Shown: positions 11,100 through 19,732 of the stretch, one piece after another
Position numbering within the stretch: position 1 is the stretch's first letter
Layout: each line of letters opens with the position of its first letter
The notes under the pieces: model-generated
What the model was told of the DNA's origin: nothing
Database searches by the model: none
What the model saw: only the letters and a program-made list of their open reading frames with translations
Program-made: the position numbers and the translations under genes
NCBI GenBank assembly: GCA_000620185.1
Contig: KK211087.1
Location: 281,373 to 345,372, forward strand
Length of the DNA: 64,000 nucleotides
DNA from: Geodermatophilaceae bacterium URHB0062
Lineage (GTDB): Bacteria; Actinomycetota; Actinomycetes; Mycobacteriales; Geodermatophilaceae
Direction of reading: 5' to 3'

Positions 11100-12026
11100 A
11101 TGACGACGACAAGATCGGCCTCAACTCCGGCCACGAGAGGTGGCTCAGCAAGAGCGCCGGCGCCCGTCACTTACTCGATCAACGACCGCGCTTCGTTCGA
11201 CGCCAACACCTTGGACGCCCGAGAGTTGGCCGGACTCTACGCCTACAAGCAGCTCGACGGGCTTATTGATTTGGCCGAATTGGTGGCTCGCGACTTCTTC
11301 GCTCGACCACATCTGTACACGAAGCTCGCCGACTTCGCGGTCGCCAACGAACTCGCTCGCCTTGGGAGCCGATTGGGCAGTGACGAGCGTTACCTCTCGG
11401 CAGATCAACGCCATCGCATCTACTTGCCATTGTTCGGAACCTCCGCTCCGGAGCGGATGGATAGCACGAGGCCCGACAACTTCAGGCGGCTCCGCGACGC
11501 TCTGCTCGACGCCGCGGTCGCTTTCGCTGAGTGGTCACAAGCTACGGGCATTCCAATGCTGCGGGAACGGCTGCGCACCGCGCATCGACCCTTCAAGCAG
11601 TACCTTTTGGGCCTTGCCGGCGCTTCAATCGCCTGGAGCCGTCAGCAGGGACTTCCCCAACTCACCGAACAGGTCGCCTACAGGATTCTGCGCGACCAAG
11701 GAGTCATTGCGGTGTTCGGCCTCACTCAGCCCCCTGGCGCGGAATGGCCCTACCGGGAGGATGCCAACGGAGACAAGGTCGTCGAGGAGATCAGCAAGAA
11801 GCTCGGCCCGGATGCAACAGTAGCCTGGAGCCGCGAAAGCTTTAGCGCCGCCCAACGCGTGGCATTGCGTGGAGCCGAGGCGCTCGCGGCGGTGATTGAC
11901 TTTGACGAGATCAGCGGCACCGACGAAGATCTCGATCGTCTCACCACGCGCTGCTACTCATGGCATGCCGCACTGGTGGCTCGCAAGACCCCCAGCGCCA
12001 CCATCGGAGATGGTGACCGGCGCTAA
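11100..12026 (+). CDS. Unrecognised 308-aa protein
   Basis: ATG 11100 has an AGGAGA site about eight bases upstream. The product is soluble and mostly helical. It starts with a Ser/Thr/Ala-rich unstructured stretch of about 22 residues, then YSINDRASFDANTLDAREL and a helical body ending in DLDRLTTRCYSWHAALVAR. No catalytic motif, signal peptide or membrane segment is visible, and I do not recognise the family. It stands alone between long gene-poor stretches. Codon use is GC-biased like the neighbouring real genes, which supports it as coding. Confidence 0.65.
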   Translation: MTTTRSASTPATRGGSARAPAPVTYSINDRASFDANTLDARELAGLYAYKQLDGLIDLAELVARDFFARPHLYTKLADFAVANELARLGSRLGSDERYLSADQRHRIYLPLFGTSAPERMDSTRPDNFRRLRDALLDAAVAFAEWSQATGIPMLRERLRTAHRPFKQYLLGLAGASIAWSRQQGLPQLTEQVAYRILRDQGVIAVFGLTQPPGAEWPYREDANGDKVVEEISKKLGPDATVAWSRESFSAAQRVALRGAEALAAVIDFDEISGTDEDLDRLTTRCYSWHAALVARKTPSATIGDGDRR

Positions 12027-12523
12027 CCGCGAGCCTGGACGGAAGTCTGGAACTAAAATGCAGGAAGGTGGCGGGCCAGCCGCCTGCATCGCTGGCTGCT
12101 TGCGGGTGGCCCAGGCCCTGGCGGCGGCGGAAACCGGAGCGCTCCGCAGGCGGTGGCGCGCTGTGTCGCAACGAGGTGACCCCGCGGCTGTCGGCGGAGG
12201 CGAGGCGATCCGCCGACGCGTTCCATGCTGCCGATCACCGCCGAGGCTCGCAGCCTTCGCCGCCCACCGCTCGTTGTGACGCATCGGTGACGAGCCCCGA
12301 GCAGGCTCGGCAGAGAAGGGTGACTGCTCATGACAGCCTTGGCGTTGCTCGGATCTCAGATGCGCGGACCCGGCGGTCGCGGTTCTGTGGTCCATGAGAC
12401 ACGGCCTGTTGCGGACCTGAAGCCGAGGGCCACTGATCTTGAGAGGGTGGGGACCAATATCCCGAAGTCGCCCGCCAGTGCTCCCATCCGCGCGCCCGCC
12501 CGAAACTAATTGAGGAGGAGTAG
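12027..12523. other. Gene-poor stretch upstream of the 134-aa gene
   Basis: About 500 bp with overlapping short frames in all phases, none with a ribosome site or recognisable content. The last 20 bases contain GAGGAGGAG, a strong ribosome site for the gene at 12524. Confidence 0.45.
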
Positions 12524-12928
12524 ATGCCTTTCGTTCTCTGTGCCGATTTCACCATCTTCCCGGATAACCTCCAGCTTGGTCCGGTCTTTTCCCTGGCAGC
12601 CATGAATTTCCAGGATCTTCCGGGGGGTAGTGGCGCCTCACTCGTTAACCGAACCAACGGATTGAACGGGCTACAGTTCCCAGACGCCGGTATCGAGGCA
12701 AATCTCCCTATTCCCGCTCCATGGACCGGCATGTATGTCGGTCAGTTCAACTCACCGGTAGTGATCGAAGGCGTTGACTCGAACGGAGGCGTGATTACCA
12801 CATATACTGTCAACAAACCGAACTCCTACTCCTTCGTCAACTTGCCGGTTGCTGACATCTCCGTCCTGCGGTTCGGCGGAGGGGGAGGCGAGGGTGTGAT
12901 TGTTTCTCTCTGCATCCTTGTTCCGTGA
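12524..12928 (+). CDS. Unrecognised 134-aa strand-rich protein
   Basis: A strong purine-rich ribosome site (GAGGAGGAG) precedes ATG 12524. The product is short, neutral and predicted mostly beta: FPDNLQLGPVFSLAAMNFQ, then MYVGQFNSPVVIEGVDSNG and SISVLRFGGGGGEGV-like turns near the end, with a Gly-run at residues 117-122. There is no classical signal peptide and no membrane helix. A lectin-like or phage or virion-type beta-sandwich is possible. GC content is lower than in surrounding genes, which hints at transfer. Function unknown. Confidence 0.65.
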   Translation: MPFVLCADFTIFPDNLQLGPVFSLAAMNFQDLPGGSGASLVNRTNGLNGLQFPDAGIEANLPIPAPWTGMYVGQFNSPVVIEGVDSNGGVITTYTVNKPNSYSFVNLPVADISVLRFGGGGGEGVIVSLCILVP

Positions 12929-13116
12929 TCTCGTCATGCCAGATCTTGCCAAGTCGAATGGGCGGGACAGACCGGGGTCACGCCACGAGGTCCGCGCAGT
13001 CGGAATCGATTGAGTGGGCCGGAAATTCGCCCACCTATCGGAACTTCTCTCCCGCCCTCCGGGTGGTTCTATAGCGATCGCATCATGATGCGGCGCCAGG
13101 TTCGAACGACGATGCT

Positions 13117-13320
13117 GTGTGCAAGCCCTGGGGTCGCTGGGATGGTTTCTGGGCGCGACTCGCGGATGTCCCATGGGGACTGATCATATTTGCGCTGGTG
13201 GCGCTGTTGACACTGCTGCCCGGGGTCGATGTGGGCGATCTCCGCGCTGTTGCAACAGCTGCAGGCCTGTTCGGTATCGGCCACGGAATTCATACGGGCG
13301 CTAAGCATCTGCGACATTGA
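13117..13320 (+). CDS. Small 67-aa membrane protein
   Basis: GTG 13117 gives a short protein with one clear membrane helix (WGLIIFALVALLTLLPGVD) and a second, weaker, Gly/Ala-rich helix (LRAVATAAGLFGIGHGI), ending His-Leu-Arg-His. Size and layout resemble small holin-like or stress membrane proteins, but there is no specific match. No obvious ribosome site is visible, so the start is uncertain. It lies just upstream of an integrase remnant and may be a leftover of an integrated element. Confidence 0.45.
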   Translation: MCKPWGRWDGFWARLADVPWGLIIFALVALLTLLPGVDVGDLRAVATAAGLFGIGHGIHTGAKHLRH

Positions 13321-13432
13321 GGCGAGATCAATTCCCAGAGGGCTCCGCATGCCGTTCGGCCTCTGTGGCATGTTCCATCTCGTCGCTCCTGGTGAGCGGC
13401 GTAATCTGCCCCGACCGGACCCTCGACGCAGG

Positions 13433-13843
13433 GGCGACGGGTCAGACCCGTGTCGTGGATCTGGACGCCGGCACGGTCGCGGCCCTGCGCGCATACCGGG
13501 CGGTCCGCGGCTCGGTCGCGCTGGACCTGGTCCGGGACACCGCCTTGGTGCTCGGCACCCTCGACGGGCGCCATCGTCGCCCCGAGCGGTTCTCCCGCCA
13601 GTTCGTCGACCACGTCCGCCAGGCGCGTAGGGCCGTGGGGGAGGAGCTCCTGCCGGTGATCAGGCTGCACGACCTGCGGCACACCCACGCCACGCTGCTA
13701 CTCGCAGCCGACGAGCCGGTCAGGTCGTCTCCGAACGGCACGGGCATGCCAGCGCGACCATTACCCTCACCGCGTACCAGCACGTGCACCCCGGCATGGG
13801 GCGGCAGGCGGCCGACCGGTTCGCCGCGCTGCTCGACTGCTGA
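13433..13843 (+). pseudogene. C-terminal fragment of a tyrosine-recombinase integrase, frameshifted
   Basis: The fragment reads RVVDLDAGTVAALRAYRAV through HRRPERFSRQFVDHV and RLHDLRHTHATLLLAA (the HxxR catalytic box). The frame breaks near 13725. In the shifted frame GHASATITLTAYQHVHPG carries the catalytic His and Tyr, followed by RQAADRFAALLDC and TGA 13841-13843. The N-terminal and arm-binding domains are absent. This is the tail of an actinobacterial ICE or phage-type integrase left after excision or decay. A stem-loop and an att-like motif follow about 70 bp downstream. Confidence 0.8.
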
Positions 13844-13911
13844 CGACAGCGCCAGGACCGCGAAGTATCAAAGTTGTCTCACGAGGGGCTCTCGGGCCCT
13901 GAGATAGAACC

Positions 13912-13966
13912 ACCCCGGGCTCCTGACCTGCAGGAACACCGGGGTGAGAGTGGGTCCGAGGGGCGA
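13912..13966. other. Stem-loop plus att-like motif (site A)
   Basis: ACCCCGG and CCTG pair with CAGG and CCGGGGT across a short loop (13912-13946). GAGTGGGTCCGAGGGGCGAC follows at 13947-13966. The arrangement and part of the sequence recur at 15689-15748 (site B). The position just after an integrase tail fits a terminator plus attachment site. Function is inferred. Confidence 0.4.
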
Positions 13967-14589
13967 CACGCTACATACGCACACGCCTCCACGGTGTGGC
14001 CTGAGCCCGGCCGTTCCTGCACCGCCGTTCTGGTGGGGGAGGAGCGGGGACGCGGCAGAGGACGTGGTGACAGATGGTGCCGATGCCCGCAGTCGCCGAC
14101 ACCGCTCGGCAGTTGGGTGAGGCCCGCCGGGTCCCAGCGACTAGCGTCGGCAGGCGTGGGACATGGGATCAAGGAGGACGAGGAGTCCGCGCTCGCCCCG
14201 CCAATCCCGTCGTTCGCCTCGCTCCGGCGCGGAGGACGGCGGTCCCCGGCCGACCTGCTGGTGTCGCGGCAGCCCGAGGCTGTCCAGCCCGAACCTCCGT
14301 CGCCTCGTCCCGGGGGCGCTCGGCCCCCCGAGTGGGCCGACCTCTGGCGCCTGGGCCTGCGAGCCGCCCGCTGGAGCGCGCAGCAGCCGATCTGGGCGGC
14401 GCGACGCCTCACCGGCTGATGCTCCGTATGCCGGCTCGACCGATCCCGCACCCCCATCGGCCAGCCGGAGGGGCGGTCGAGAATCGTTCGCTCACACGGG
14501 CATCTGCGACCGCAACCTCGGCCTCCTCCGCCCCCCGACCGCGGCGACCCACCGCGCCGAGGCCCCCGGGCTGCGCATGCGACGACCGG
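13967..14589. other. Gene-poor stretch between the integrase remnant and the lipoprotein
   Basis: About 620 bp with only low-complexity Pro/Arg-rich frames. I see no gene, repeat or RNA element that I can support. Confidence 0.4.
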
Positions 14590-15107
14590 TCAGATCGGTC
14601 CGGAACTGCCCTCCGGGGTCACGACGTACCACCGTCCGCCGTTGAGGAACACGTTGTGGCAGAGCACCTCGCCGGGCCCCTCGTTCTCGTAGAAGTACAG
14701 CGGATGATCGGCGTAGGTCACCTGCACCGAGCCGTCGGTGCGCCGCGTGGTGACCAGCAGGACCGCATCCGCGGCGCCACCGGCCTGCGGGGTGCCGTCG
14801 GTGAGCACGGGCGGCCACGCGGCGGCGCACTCGTCGTAGCAGTCCGGAGTCCTCGTCCTCTCCCGGTCGAACAGTAGATCGCCTGCCCGCGGTCGTCGCA
14901 GAGCATCTCCCCGAACTCGCTGTCACCGGTCGTGACCACCGTGCCGATCGGGGGCGAGGGCGTGGCCGGCGGTGGCGGGTTGGACGTGGTCTGGCCCGAC
15001 GAGGTCCGGGTAACCGACGTTGACTGCGGCTCGTCACCGCCGCACCCGACGACCAGCAGGCTGGTGACGAGGGCCAGCGAGGTGAGGTCAGCGCAGGAAA
15101 CGAGCAT
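14590..15107 (-). pseudogene. Secreted lipoprotein with PF03640-type repeats (Lipoprotein_15), frameshifted
   Basis: The minus-strand start at 15107 gives a signal peptide with lipobox (LALVTSLLVVGC) and a Ser/Thr/Pro linker, then FGEMLCDDRGQAIY. The frame breaks near 14875. The correct frame resumes one base off with FDRERTRTPDCYDECAAAW, PPVLTDGTPQAGGAADAVL and DHPLYFYENEGPGEVLCH, ending at 14590. The DxRGxAlYxF and HPLYxFxxDxxPGE motifs are typical of the secreted repeat family COG4315. The defect looks like one missing base after the ATC-TAC codons. A real single-base deletion or a sequence error would look the same. Confidence 0.75.
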
Positions 15108-15311
15108 GTCGGCCTCCCCGGAACGGTCCGCCGGACCCTCTCCCAGGCTGATCCCAGCCGCGGCACCATCGTCTCCCCGGGGCCGGCGAGGGTGGGGACC
15201 GACGTGTTGCTAGGAACGGGGAAGGGACAGACCCCGGAGAGTCAGGACGACGGCGGGCGCAGCACGAGCGGACGACTACTCCCCAGCCGGACCGGCTTAG
15301 GCCCTGGGCGA

Positions 15312-15539
15312 GGGCCCCTGAATCGCTGTCGCCACGTCCTGGGCCCCGACAATCCGGTCACCCTGTGGGTGGCCGCCGCCCTGACCTTGGCGCTGACCCG
15401 ATCAGGCGCAGGCCAGCCTGCCCGCGCCCTGGGCCAGGACACCCAGCAGCGCTGCCACCGAGTATTCGGCCCGACGCATCCGATCACGCTGTACCTGACG
15501 CAAGTCGCCCCGAACAGGCTGAAGCTTGGTCACCCTTGA
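15312..15539 (+). pseudogene. C-terminal fragment of a tetratricopeptide-repeat protein
   Basis: The frame reads RCRHVLGPDNPVTLWVAAA, then LTLALTRSGAGQPARALGQ and RCHRVFGPTHPITLYLTQV before TGA at 15539. The pattern RxxxVxGPxHPxTLxxxxxLAxxL is the NPHP3-type TPR seen in large actinobacterial signalling proteins. Only about two repeats survive and nothing upstream in frame resembles the rest, so this is a decayed remnant. Frames upstream to 15192 are open but not TPR-like. Confidence 0.6.
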
Positions 15540-15688
15540 ACGCCAAGCCAGGACGCGGATCAACGTCCAGGCACTCACTGCGCCGTCGAGAGTGCCAACC
15601 GGGCAGATTCCCCCCACTTCGCTGGTGATCCCGGTCGCGAAGCAGCGCGCGAGTGGCACGAGGGCCGCAGCCGCCCCCAAAACCAAAT

Positions 15689-15748
15689 CCCCACGCTCCT
15701 GACCAGCAGGGGCGTGGGGTTCGAGTGTCCGAGGGGGGACTCGGACAC
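15689..15748. other. Double stem-loop / att-like motif (site B)
   Basis: First hairpin: CCCCACG and CCTG pair with CAGG and CGTGGGG (15689-15719). Second: GTGTCCGAG (15725-15733) pairs perfectly with CTCGGACAC (15740-15748) around a 6-nt loop. The stretch GAGTGTCCGAGGGGGGACT resembles site A at 13947 and also the reverse complement of the 3' part of actinobacterial class-II tRNAs. No full tRNA is present. It lies beyond the end of the integrase module 15927-18322, as an attachment site might. Confidence 0.4.
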
Positions 15749-15926
15749 CCATTCCGGGGCGATTGCCCCGCGGAGGGTGTCCAAGCGGATCCTCGGGACT
15801 CCATCGAAGTGCTCATGGTCAGACTCCTGTCAATCTGCGGTGAGGTCGCGTCCCTGCGGCGCGACCACCGGGCCGGTGCGTCCTGCTCCGGGGGAAGGTC
15901 CGCTGGCGGAGGAAGAAGGTCCGGGC

Positions 15927-16550
15927 TCACGGCAGGTTCTCGGGGCGGGGCAGGGTCCGGTGGACCGCCAGCGGCGGCAGGCCGGGCTCGGTGCGGACCG
16001 CCGCCGCCAGCCGCCGGCGGTCCCACCACAGCTGCTCCACCGCCTCGGCTGCCGCGTCGCGGCCGGTGCACGCTTCGATGAGGCTCGACGCGGTCAACGT
16101 GTCCTCGTCGATGTCGTCGGCCGCGTCGCTGACCGCCTTGCCGCAGACCAGCTGCAGCTGCTCCACGGCGGTGCACAGCCGTCGGTAGGCGGCGTCGACT
16201 CGATCCAGGTCGTCGATCAGCGTGGCGCGGCAGCCGGCGTCGATCACCCCGGGCACGCCGTCGGTGGGGCTGGCGTAGACCGTCGTGTAGTCCCACAGCG
16301 GGTGCTCGATGAGCGCCTCGGCGAACAGATGCGACATCGCGTACTCCAGGCGGCGCTCCACCGCGACGGTCCGGGCGAGGACGTCGCGGGCGGCGCCCAG
16401 GCAGCGCTCCCGGCGCCAGTCGGCCCGCATGACGTCGCCGTCGGTGTCCCCGGCCCGGAGGCCGCGGCGGGGCAGGATCATTCGGGGCAGGATCAGCCGG
16501 GGCCGGCACACCGCCCGGCCACGCCCGGGACCGGTACGCACCTCAGCCAT
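15927..16550 (-). CDS. Unrecognised 207-aa protein downstream of an integrase
   Basis: The start at 16550 lies inside the end of the integrase gene (8-base overlap), so the two are co-translated. The first 30 residues are Arg/Pro-rich and the real start may be a later Met. The body is helical: RCLGAARDVLARTVAVERR, then YRRLCTAVEQLQLVCGKAV and EAVEQLWWDRRRLAAAV. There is no signal peptide or enzyme motif. Small helical partners of this kind often accompany integrases on actinobacterial integrative elements, possibly as directionality or accessory factors. That role is a guess. Confidence 0.6.
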   Translation of the reverse strand: MAEVRTGPGRGRAVCRPRLILPRMILPRRGLRAGDTDGDVMRADWRRERCLGAARDVLARTVAVERRLEYAMSHLFAEALIEHPLWDYTTVYASPTDGVPGVIDAGCRATLIDDLDRVDAAYRRLCTAVEQLQLVCGKAVSDAADDIDEDTLTASSLIEACTGRDAAAEAVEQLWWDRRRLAAAVRTEPGLPPLAVHRTLPRPENLP

Positions 16551-17706
16551 GGGGCACCGCCTCGCGTAGGACCTCGGCGAGCACGTCGTTTTCGGGCAGC
16601 TGTGGCCAGTCCTCCAGCGGGCCGAAGGTATTGACGGCCAGCGCCGCGCGCAGCGTCCACTGCTTGGACTCGGTCAGGCCCAGGTAGGTGGCGATCGTGC
16701 CGAGGCTGGTCTTCAGCTCGTGGCCCAGGTAAAGGGCGGCGCCGTCGCCGTGGGCGCCGCCGCGGGCCGCGACCGCCTGTGCGGTGGTGTGACGCAGGGT
16801 GTGCAGCCGCATCTCGTGGCCGGTGGACCACACACACTCCTGGTGCAGCTCGTCGGACCATCCCTCGAAGCGCTTCACGGTGACGGGGTTGCCTTCCTCA
16901 GTCCGGAACAACCGGTTGTGGCCGTGCCCGGGTCGCTGCCCCGACAGCTGCTTGGCAAGCCGCAGCACCGGGGCGTGCACCGGCGCCTCACGGGCACGGC
17001 TGCCCTTGCCGGCGACCGTGACCGAGGGGCGGTGCGGCTTGGCGCCGACCTCGGACAGGCCGATCACCTCGTCCAGGCGCAGCGCCGCGATCCGGGCAGT
17101 GACCCACAGCGACGCATCGAGCATGGGATCGTCGCTGAACCACAGCACCACCGACAGGTACTCGCAGAGCTCCGTGTCCTCCAGCGCCAGCTCGCGGCTG
17201 GGACCGGGCCGGATGGGGGCGCCCAGATCCTTCAGCTGCGGGCCGGGGATCAGCTTGCCGGCGACCAGTGCGCGGTCGATGGCCCGCGCCGCGCGGACGT
17301 ACTGCTCGGCGGCGCCGTGCCCGTGCAGCTTCGGCGCGGCGGCGGCGTAGGCCCGGCCACGGGCGTCGGCCTCGGACACCTCCCGTTTCCCGACCAGCCG
17401 GTGCAGCACGCCCACGTCCCTCTTCAGCCGCGGCAGGGTGAGCTCGGTGTAGGGCAGGTCTCCGTAGGCCGTCAGCTCGGTGCCGCTGCCCAACTCGGGA
17501 TCCCCGTCGAGGATCCGGCGGCGGCCCTGTGGATAGCGCCACGCCGCCGGTTCGTGGCCGGACCGCACGAGCTGCTCGAGGGCCTGCCGCAGGGTGGGCA
17601 GTCCGTGCTCGTGGACCTCGGCAAGCCGACGCAGGTCATCGGGAGTGAGCTGCAGTGAGCGGGCCAAGTTGAGGACGACGCTCAGACGATCAAAGTCCAT
17701 CCTCAT
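16543..17706 (-). CDS. Tyrosine recombinase (site-specific integrase), first module
   Basis: A protein of 387 aa from ATG 17706 (or ATG 17698-17700). The C-terminal half has the catalytic set: Arg in ITALRLDEVIGL-like WVTARIAALRLDEVIGL, the HxxR box in MRLHTLRHTTAQAV, and GHELKTSLGTIATYLGL with the late His and the nucleophile Tyr. The N-terminal half (MDFDRLSVVLNLARSLQLT) does not look like the common SAM-like core-binding domain, so this is an atypical integrase. The stop overlaps the 207-aa gene and the start overlaps the 210-aa gene, making a three-gene coupled unit. It likely moves, or moved, an integrative element ending near here. Confidence 0.8.
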   Translation of the reverse strand: MRMDFDRLSVVLNLARSLQLTPDDLRRLAEVHEHGLPTLRQALEQLVRSGHEPAAWRYPQGRRRILDGDPELGSGTELTAYGDLPYTELTLPRLKRDVGVLHRLVGKREVSEADARGRAYAAAAPKLHGHGAAEQYVRAARAIDRALVAGKLIPGPQLKDLGAPIRPGPSRELALEDTELCEYLSVVLWFSDDPMLDASLWVTARIAALRLDEVIGLSEVGAKPHRPSVTVAGKGSRAREAPVHAPVLRLAKQLSGQRPGHGHNRLFRTEEGNPVTVKRFEGWSDELHQECVWSTGHEMRLHTLRHTTAQAVAARGGAHGDGAALYLGHELKTSLGTIATYLGLTESKQWTLRAALAVNTFGPLEDWPQLPENDVLAEVLREAVPHG

Positions 17707-18322
17707 CTCCGGAGTCAGCCGCAGGGCCGGCTCGTGGCGCATCGCCGACGGGCGGTGAAGTGTCCGGTGTTTCTCGGGCAGGCGGCGGGACCTCGGCGCG
17801 GAGACGGCCGGAGGCCACCGGGGGGCGTAGCGCGTCGAGACCGGCGAGGATGCGTCGCACGGCCAGCAGCAGAACCTGGTGGTCTCCGGTGCCCGGCTCC
17901 CGGCAGTCGAGAACGAGGATCGGCTCGTGCTCGTCGCACGCCCAGCGCCGGCCGTAGCCGGGCGCGTCAGGCAGGCGGAAGCGGCGGCGCACATCGACGG
18001 GCACGCGGTCGAACGGAAGCCGCCGGGCCGGTGGCCGTTCGCTCAGTTCACACCATCCCGCGCCGATGGCGGTGACGTGCAGCTGCTCGACACGGCCGGC
18101 AAGGCGGGGAAGCCGGAACCGGTGCCCGTCCACCACGCACCCGCGCACCCGGTCGGCGGTCTGCGGCATACGGCTGGCCGCCTCCGTGGGCGCCGCCGCG
18201 GCCCACGCCGGCGCGGCAGATCGACAAACCACCCAAACCGCCTCCTCGAGGGTGGAGACGCGCGCTGCTGGAGCGGTGCGTCGGGGCTGGAATGGCTGCC
18301 CAGCAATGGGCAATCTCGGCAC
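17690..18322 (-). CDS. Unrecognised 210-aa protein upstream of the first integrase
   Basis: The stop overlaps the start of the integrase. The start at 18322 is uncertain, since the first 60 residues are Ala/Arg/Pro-rich. The conserved-looking part is VDGHRFRLPRLAGRVEQLHV, then CDEHEPILVLDCREPGTGD and HQVLLLAVRRILAGLDAL, with a Pro-rich disordered tail. There are no recognisable motifs. It is the first gene of the unit that includes the integrase and the 207-aa gene. Confidence 0.55.
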   Translation of the reverse strand: MPRLPIAGQPFQPRRTAPAARVSTLEEAVWVVCRSAAPAWAAAAPTEAASRMPQTADRVRGCVVDGHRFRLPRLAGRVEQLHVTAIGAGWCELSERPPARRLPFDRVPVDVRRRFRLPDAPGYGRRWACDEHEPILVLDCREPGTGDHQVLLLAVRRILAGLDALRPPVASGRLRAEVPPPARETPDTSPPVGDAPRAGPAADSGDEDGL

Positions 18323-18679
18323 GCTATTCCTCGCCTGTCAAGGCCACCAAAATGGCAGGATCCGCACGGGGCACGGCGGTGGATGGAGCGCCGAACGGCC
18401 GCCATGCTCCTGCCTGGCCGGCCGCGCTGTCCGACAACTGCGTGGCGGCTGACCGACTTGCAGGTATTGGTTTCGAGCGTGCCAACTGCGGCCGGCCAGG
18501 GGCCTCCGGACGCTGTCTGCCGTGCGTTGCGCCGCAGTCGGCATGTCTCCCCATGCGAGCTGTAGACCGACTCCTGTCCAGTGTGGAGCGCACTGCTACT
18601 GGCAGGTGAGGAGCGCAGCGTCGCCGCAGTGGCGCGCTGAGAACAGCGGTCGCACAGGCGCCGTCCTGTGCGCCGCGGC

Positions 18680-19030
18680 GCGCACTGCGGACCGCAGTCG
18701 CTGCGCGCGACGCCCCCGCAGTCGGGCGTGTCGGAGCAGGGCTGAAAGCACCGCCGTCCGATCCGTGCAATGGGCCTGTTATCTCGTGCTGCGGAATGCA
18801 CGCGCAGAGATGCGCAGTGCATTCAGCACCTCCGCACGCTGCAATAACGGCTGTTTCCTGGGCGGCAGTCTGCGAGGTTCCCGCGCACAGCGCAGCGGAG
18901 ATAACAGGCCCATTGCACTGCACCCTCGGTGCGCCCAAACTGCGCTGCCAATGGCCACGCAGTGCGTCACCAATCCATCGGGGGACTGCTGCGCACTGCG
19001 GTCCACTGTTGCTTCCGCGGCGCACTGCGG
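18680..19030. repeat. Iteron-like repeats (11-mer GCGCACTGCGG and variants)
   Basis: Exact direct copies of GCGCACTGCGG lie at 18680-18690, 18991-19001 and 19020-19030, the last two 29 bp apart. Shorter matches to GCACTGC or its complement occur across 18586-19240, for example near 18591, 18813, 18959, 19052 and 19231. Such clusters are typical of iterons or protein-binding arrays. Confidence 0.6.
18765..18918. repeat. Perfect 21-bp inverted repeat enclosing a nested hairpin
   Basis: The arm 18765-18785 (starting GTGCAATGGGCC) is perfectly complementary to 18898-18918 (ending GGCCCATTGCAC). After a small internal loop the stem continues for six more pairs (GCTGCG 18788-18793 with CGCAGC 18891-18896). 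Inside the loop, GAATGCAC+GCGCA (18794-18806) pairs with TGCGC+GTGCATTC (18811-18824) around GAGA. The whole 154-bp unit can form a branched cruciform or structured RNA. Confidence 0.75.
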
Positions 19031-19420
19031 TGGGTCGTGCAGCAAGGGGCGGCACTGCCTCACCGGGTGCTCGACGGAGCCACACCAGACATGCCGCAGT
19101 CGCTGCCAGCGGCACCCCGGTGCGTCGCGCAGCAGCGTCGGGCCGGCCCACGCAGCGGCCGCGCGACAGGAGGTGCGGTGCGTCCGCCGGGAGCGGCCGC
19201 ACTGCGCTGTGGTGCATCGCGTGACACGGGTAGCAGTGCGTTGACCGCGGTGCCGCGGACCGCCTCACCGGGCCGGCAACAGCGGGCCAGTCGGGCTCCG
19301 GAGCCGGCCCGCGGCGGCCCCGGGAACGAGGGTCGGGGCCTGGGCGATTTCGTCGGGCGCGGCGCGCCGCAACGGTGGGATTTGTCGGGCGGACCCTCCG
19401 TACCGCCCCTGCCGTCCGTG

Positions 19421-19732
19421 CTATCCGGCCCGGCGCCGTCCGTCCTCGGGCGGCTTGATCCTCGCGCGCCGTGGCCGGCTCTTCGCGCCGAAGGGGTAGA
19501 CCTGAAGCAGGTCGGTGACCAGAAGCCCGTAGTGGTCCGCCAGGGCCAGCAGCGCCGGCACCGAGGGGAGCTTCGTGCCGCGCTCGATGTCGGACAGATG
19601 CGACACGGCCAACCCGACAGCGGCAGAGGCGTCGTTGAGCGTCTGTTCGCGCTCCTTGCGGATCTCGCGCAGTCGCACCCCGAGCAGGACCATGCCGTCC
19701 GTCAGTCGCTTCTCCGACGGCATGGTGGGCAT
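19421..19732 (-). CDS. XRE-family transcriptional regulator
   Basis: A protein of 103 aa. The helix-turn-helix spans roughly residues 15-70: LREIRKEREQTLNDASAAVG, then LAVSHLSDIERGTKLPSVPA and LLALADHYGLLVTDLL. This is the standard lambda-repressor-like (Cro/C1) fold. The short basic tail (AKSRPRRARIKPPEDGRRR) may add DNA contacts. It lies downstream of the second integrase and the 83-aa gene on the same strand. An obvious candidate target is the palindrome at 21048-21070 in the integrase promoter. Repression of integrase by this protein is inferred from layout only. Confidence 0.85.
   Translation of the reverse strand: MPTMPSEKRLTDGMVLLGVRLREIRKEREQTLNDASAAVGLAVSHLSDIERGTKLPSVPALLALADHYGLLVTDLLQVYPFGAKSRPRRARIKPPEDGRRRAG

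Larger units (their letters stand above)
18323..19420. other. Non-coding, repeat-rich control block of the integrative element
   Basis: About 1.1 kb between two minus-strand modules. The long open frames here are artefacts of GC-rich sequence: they are Arg/Ala/Ser-rich and overlap each other on both strands. The block carries many GCACTGC/GCAGTGC words, three exact copies of an 11-mer and a perfect 21-bp inverted repeat (separate entries). An origin of replication or transfer, or a regulatory RNA, would fit such structure. There is no direct proof. Confidence 0.5.

Noticed and set aside
15716-15748. A tRNA 3' end on the basis of GGGGTTCGAGTGTCC
   Set aside because: The bases around TTCGA do not form a T-stem, and no anticodon or acceptor stem can be built. 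The stretch is better explained by two hairpins.
18765-18918. Retron msr-msd structure
   Set aside because: The inverted repeat and hairpins are suggestive, but no reverse transcriptase gene is present in the neighbourhood.
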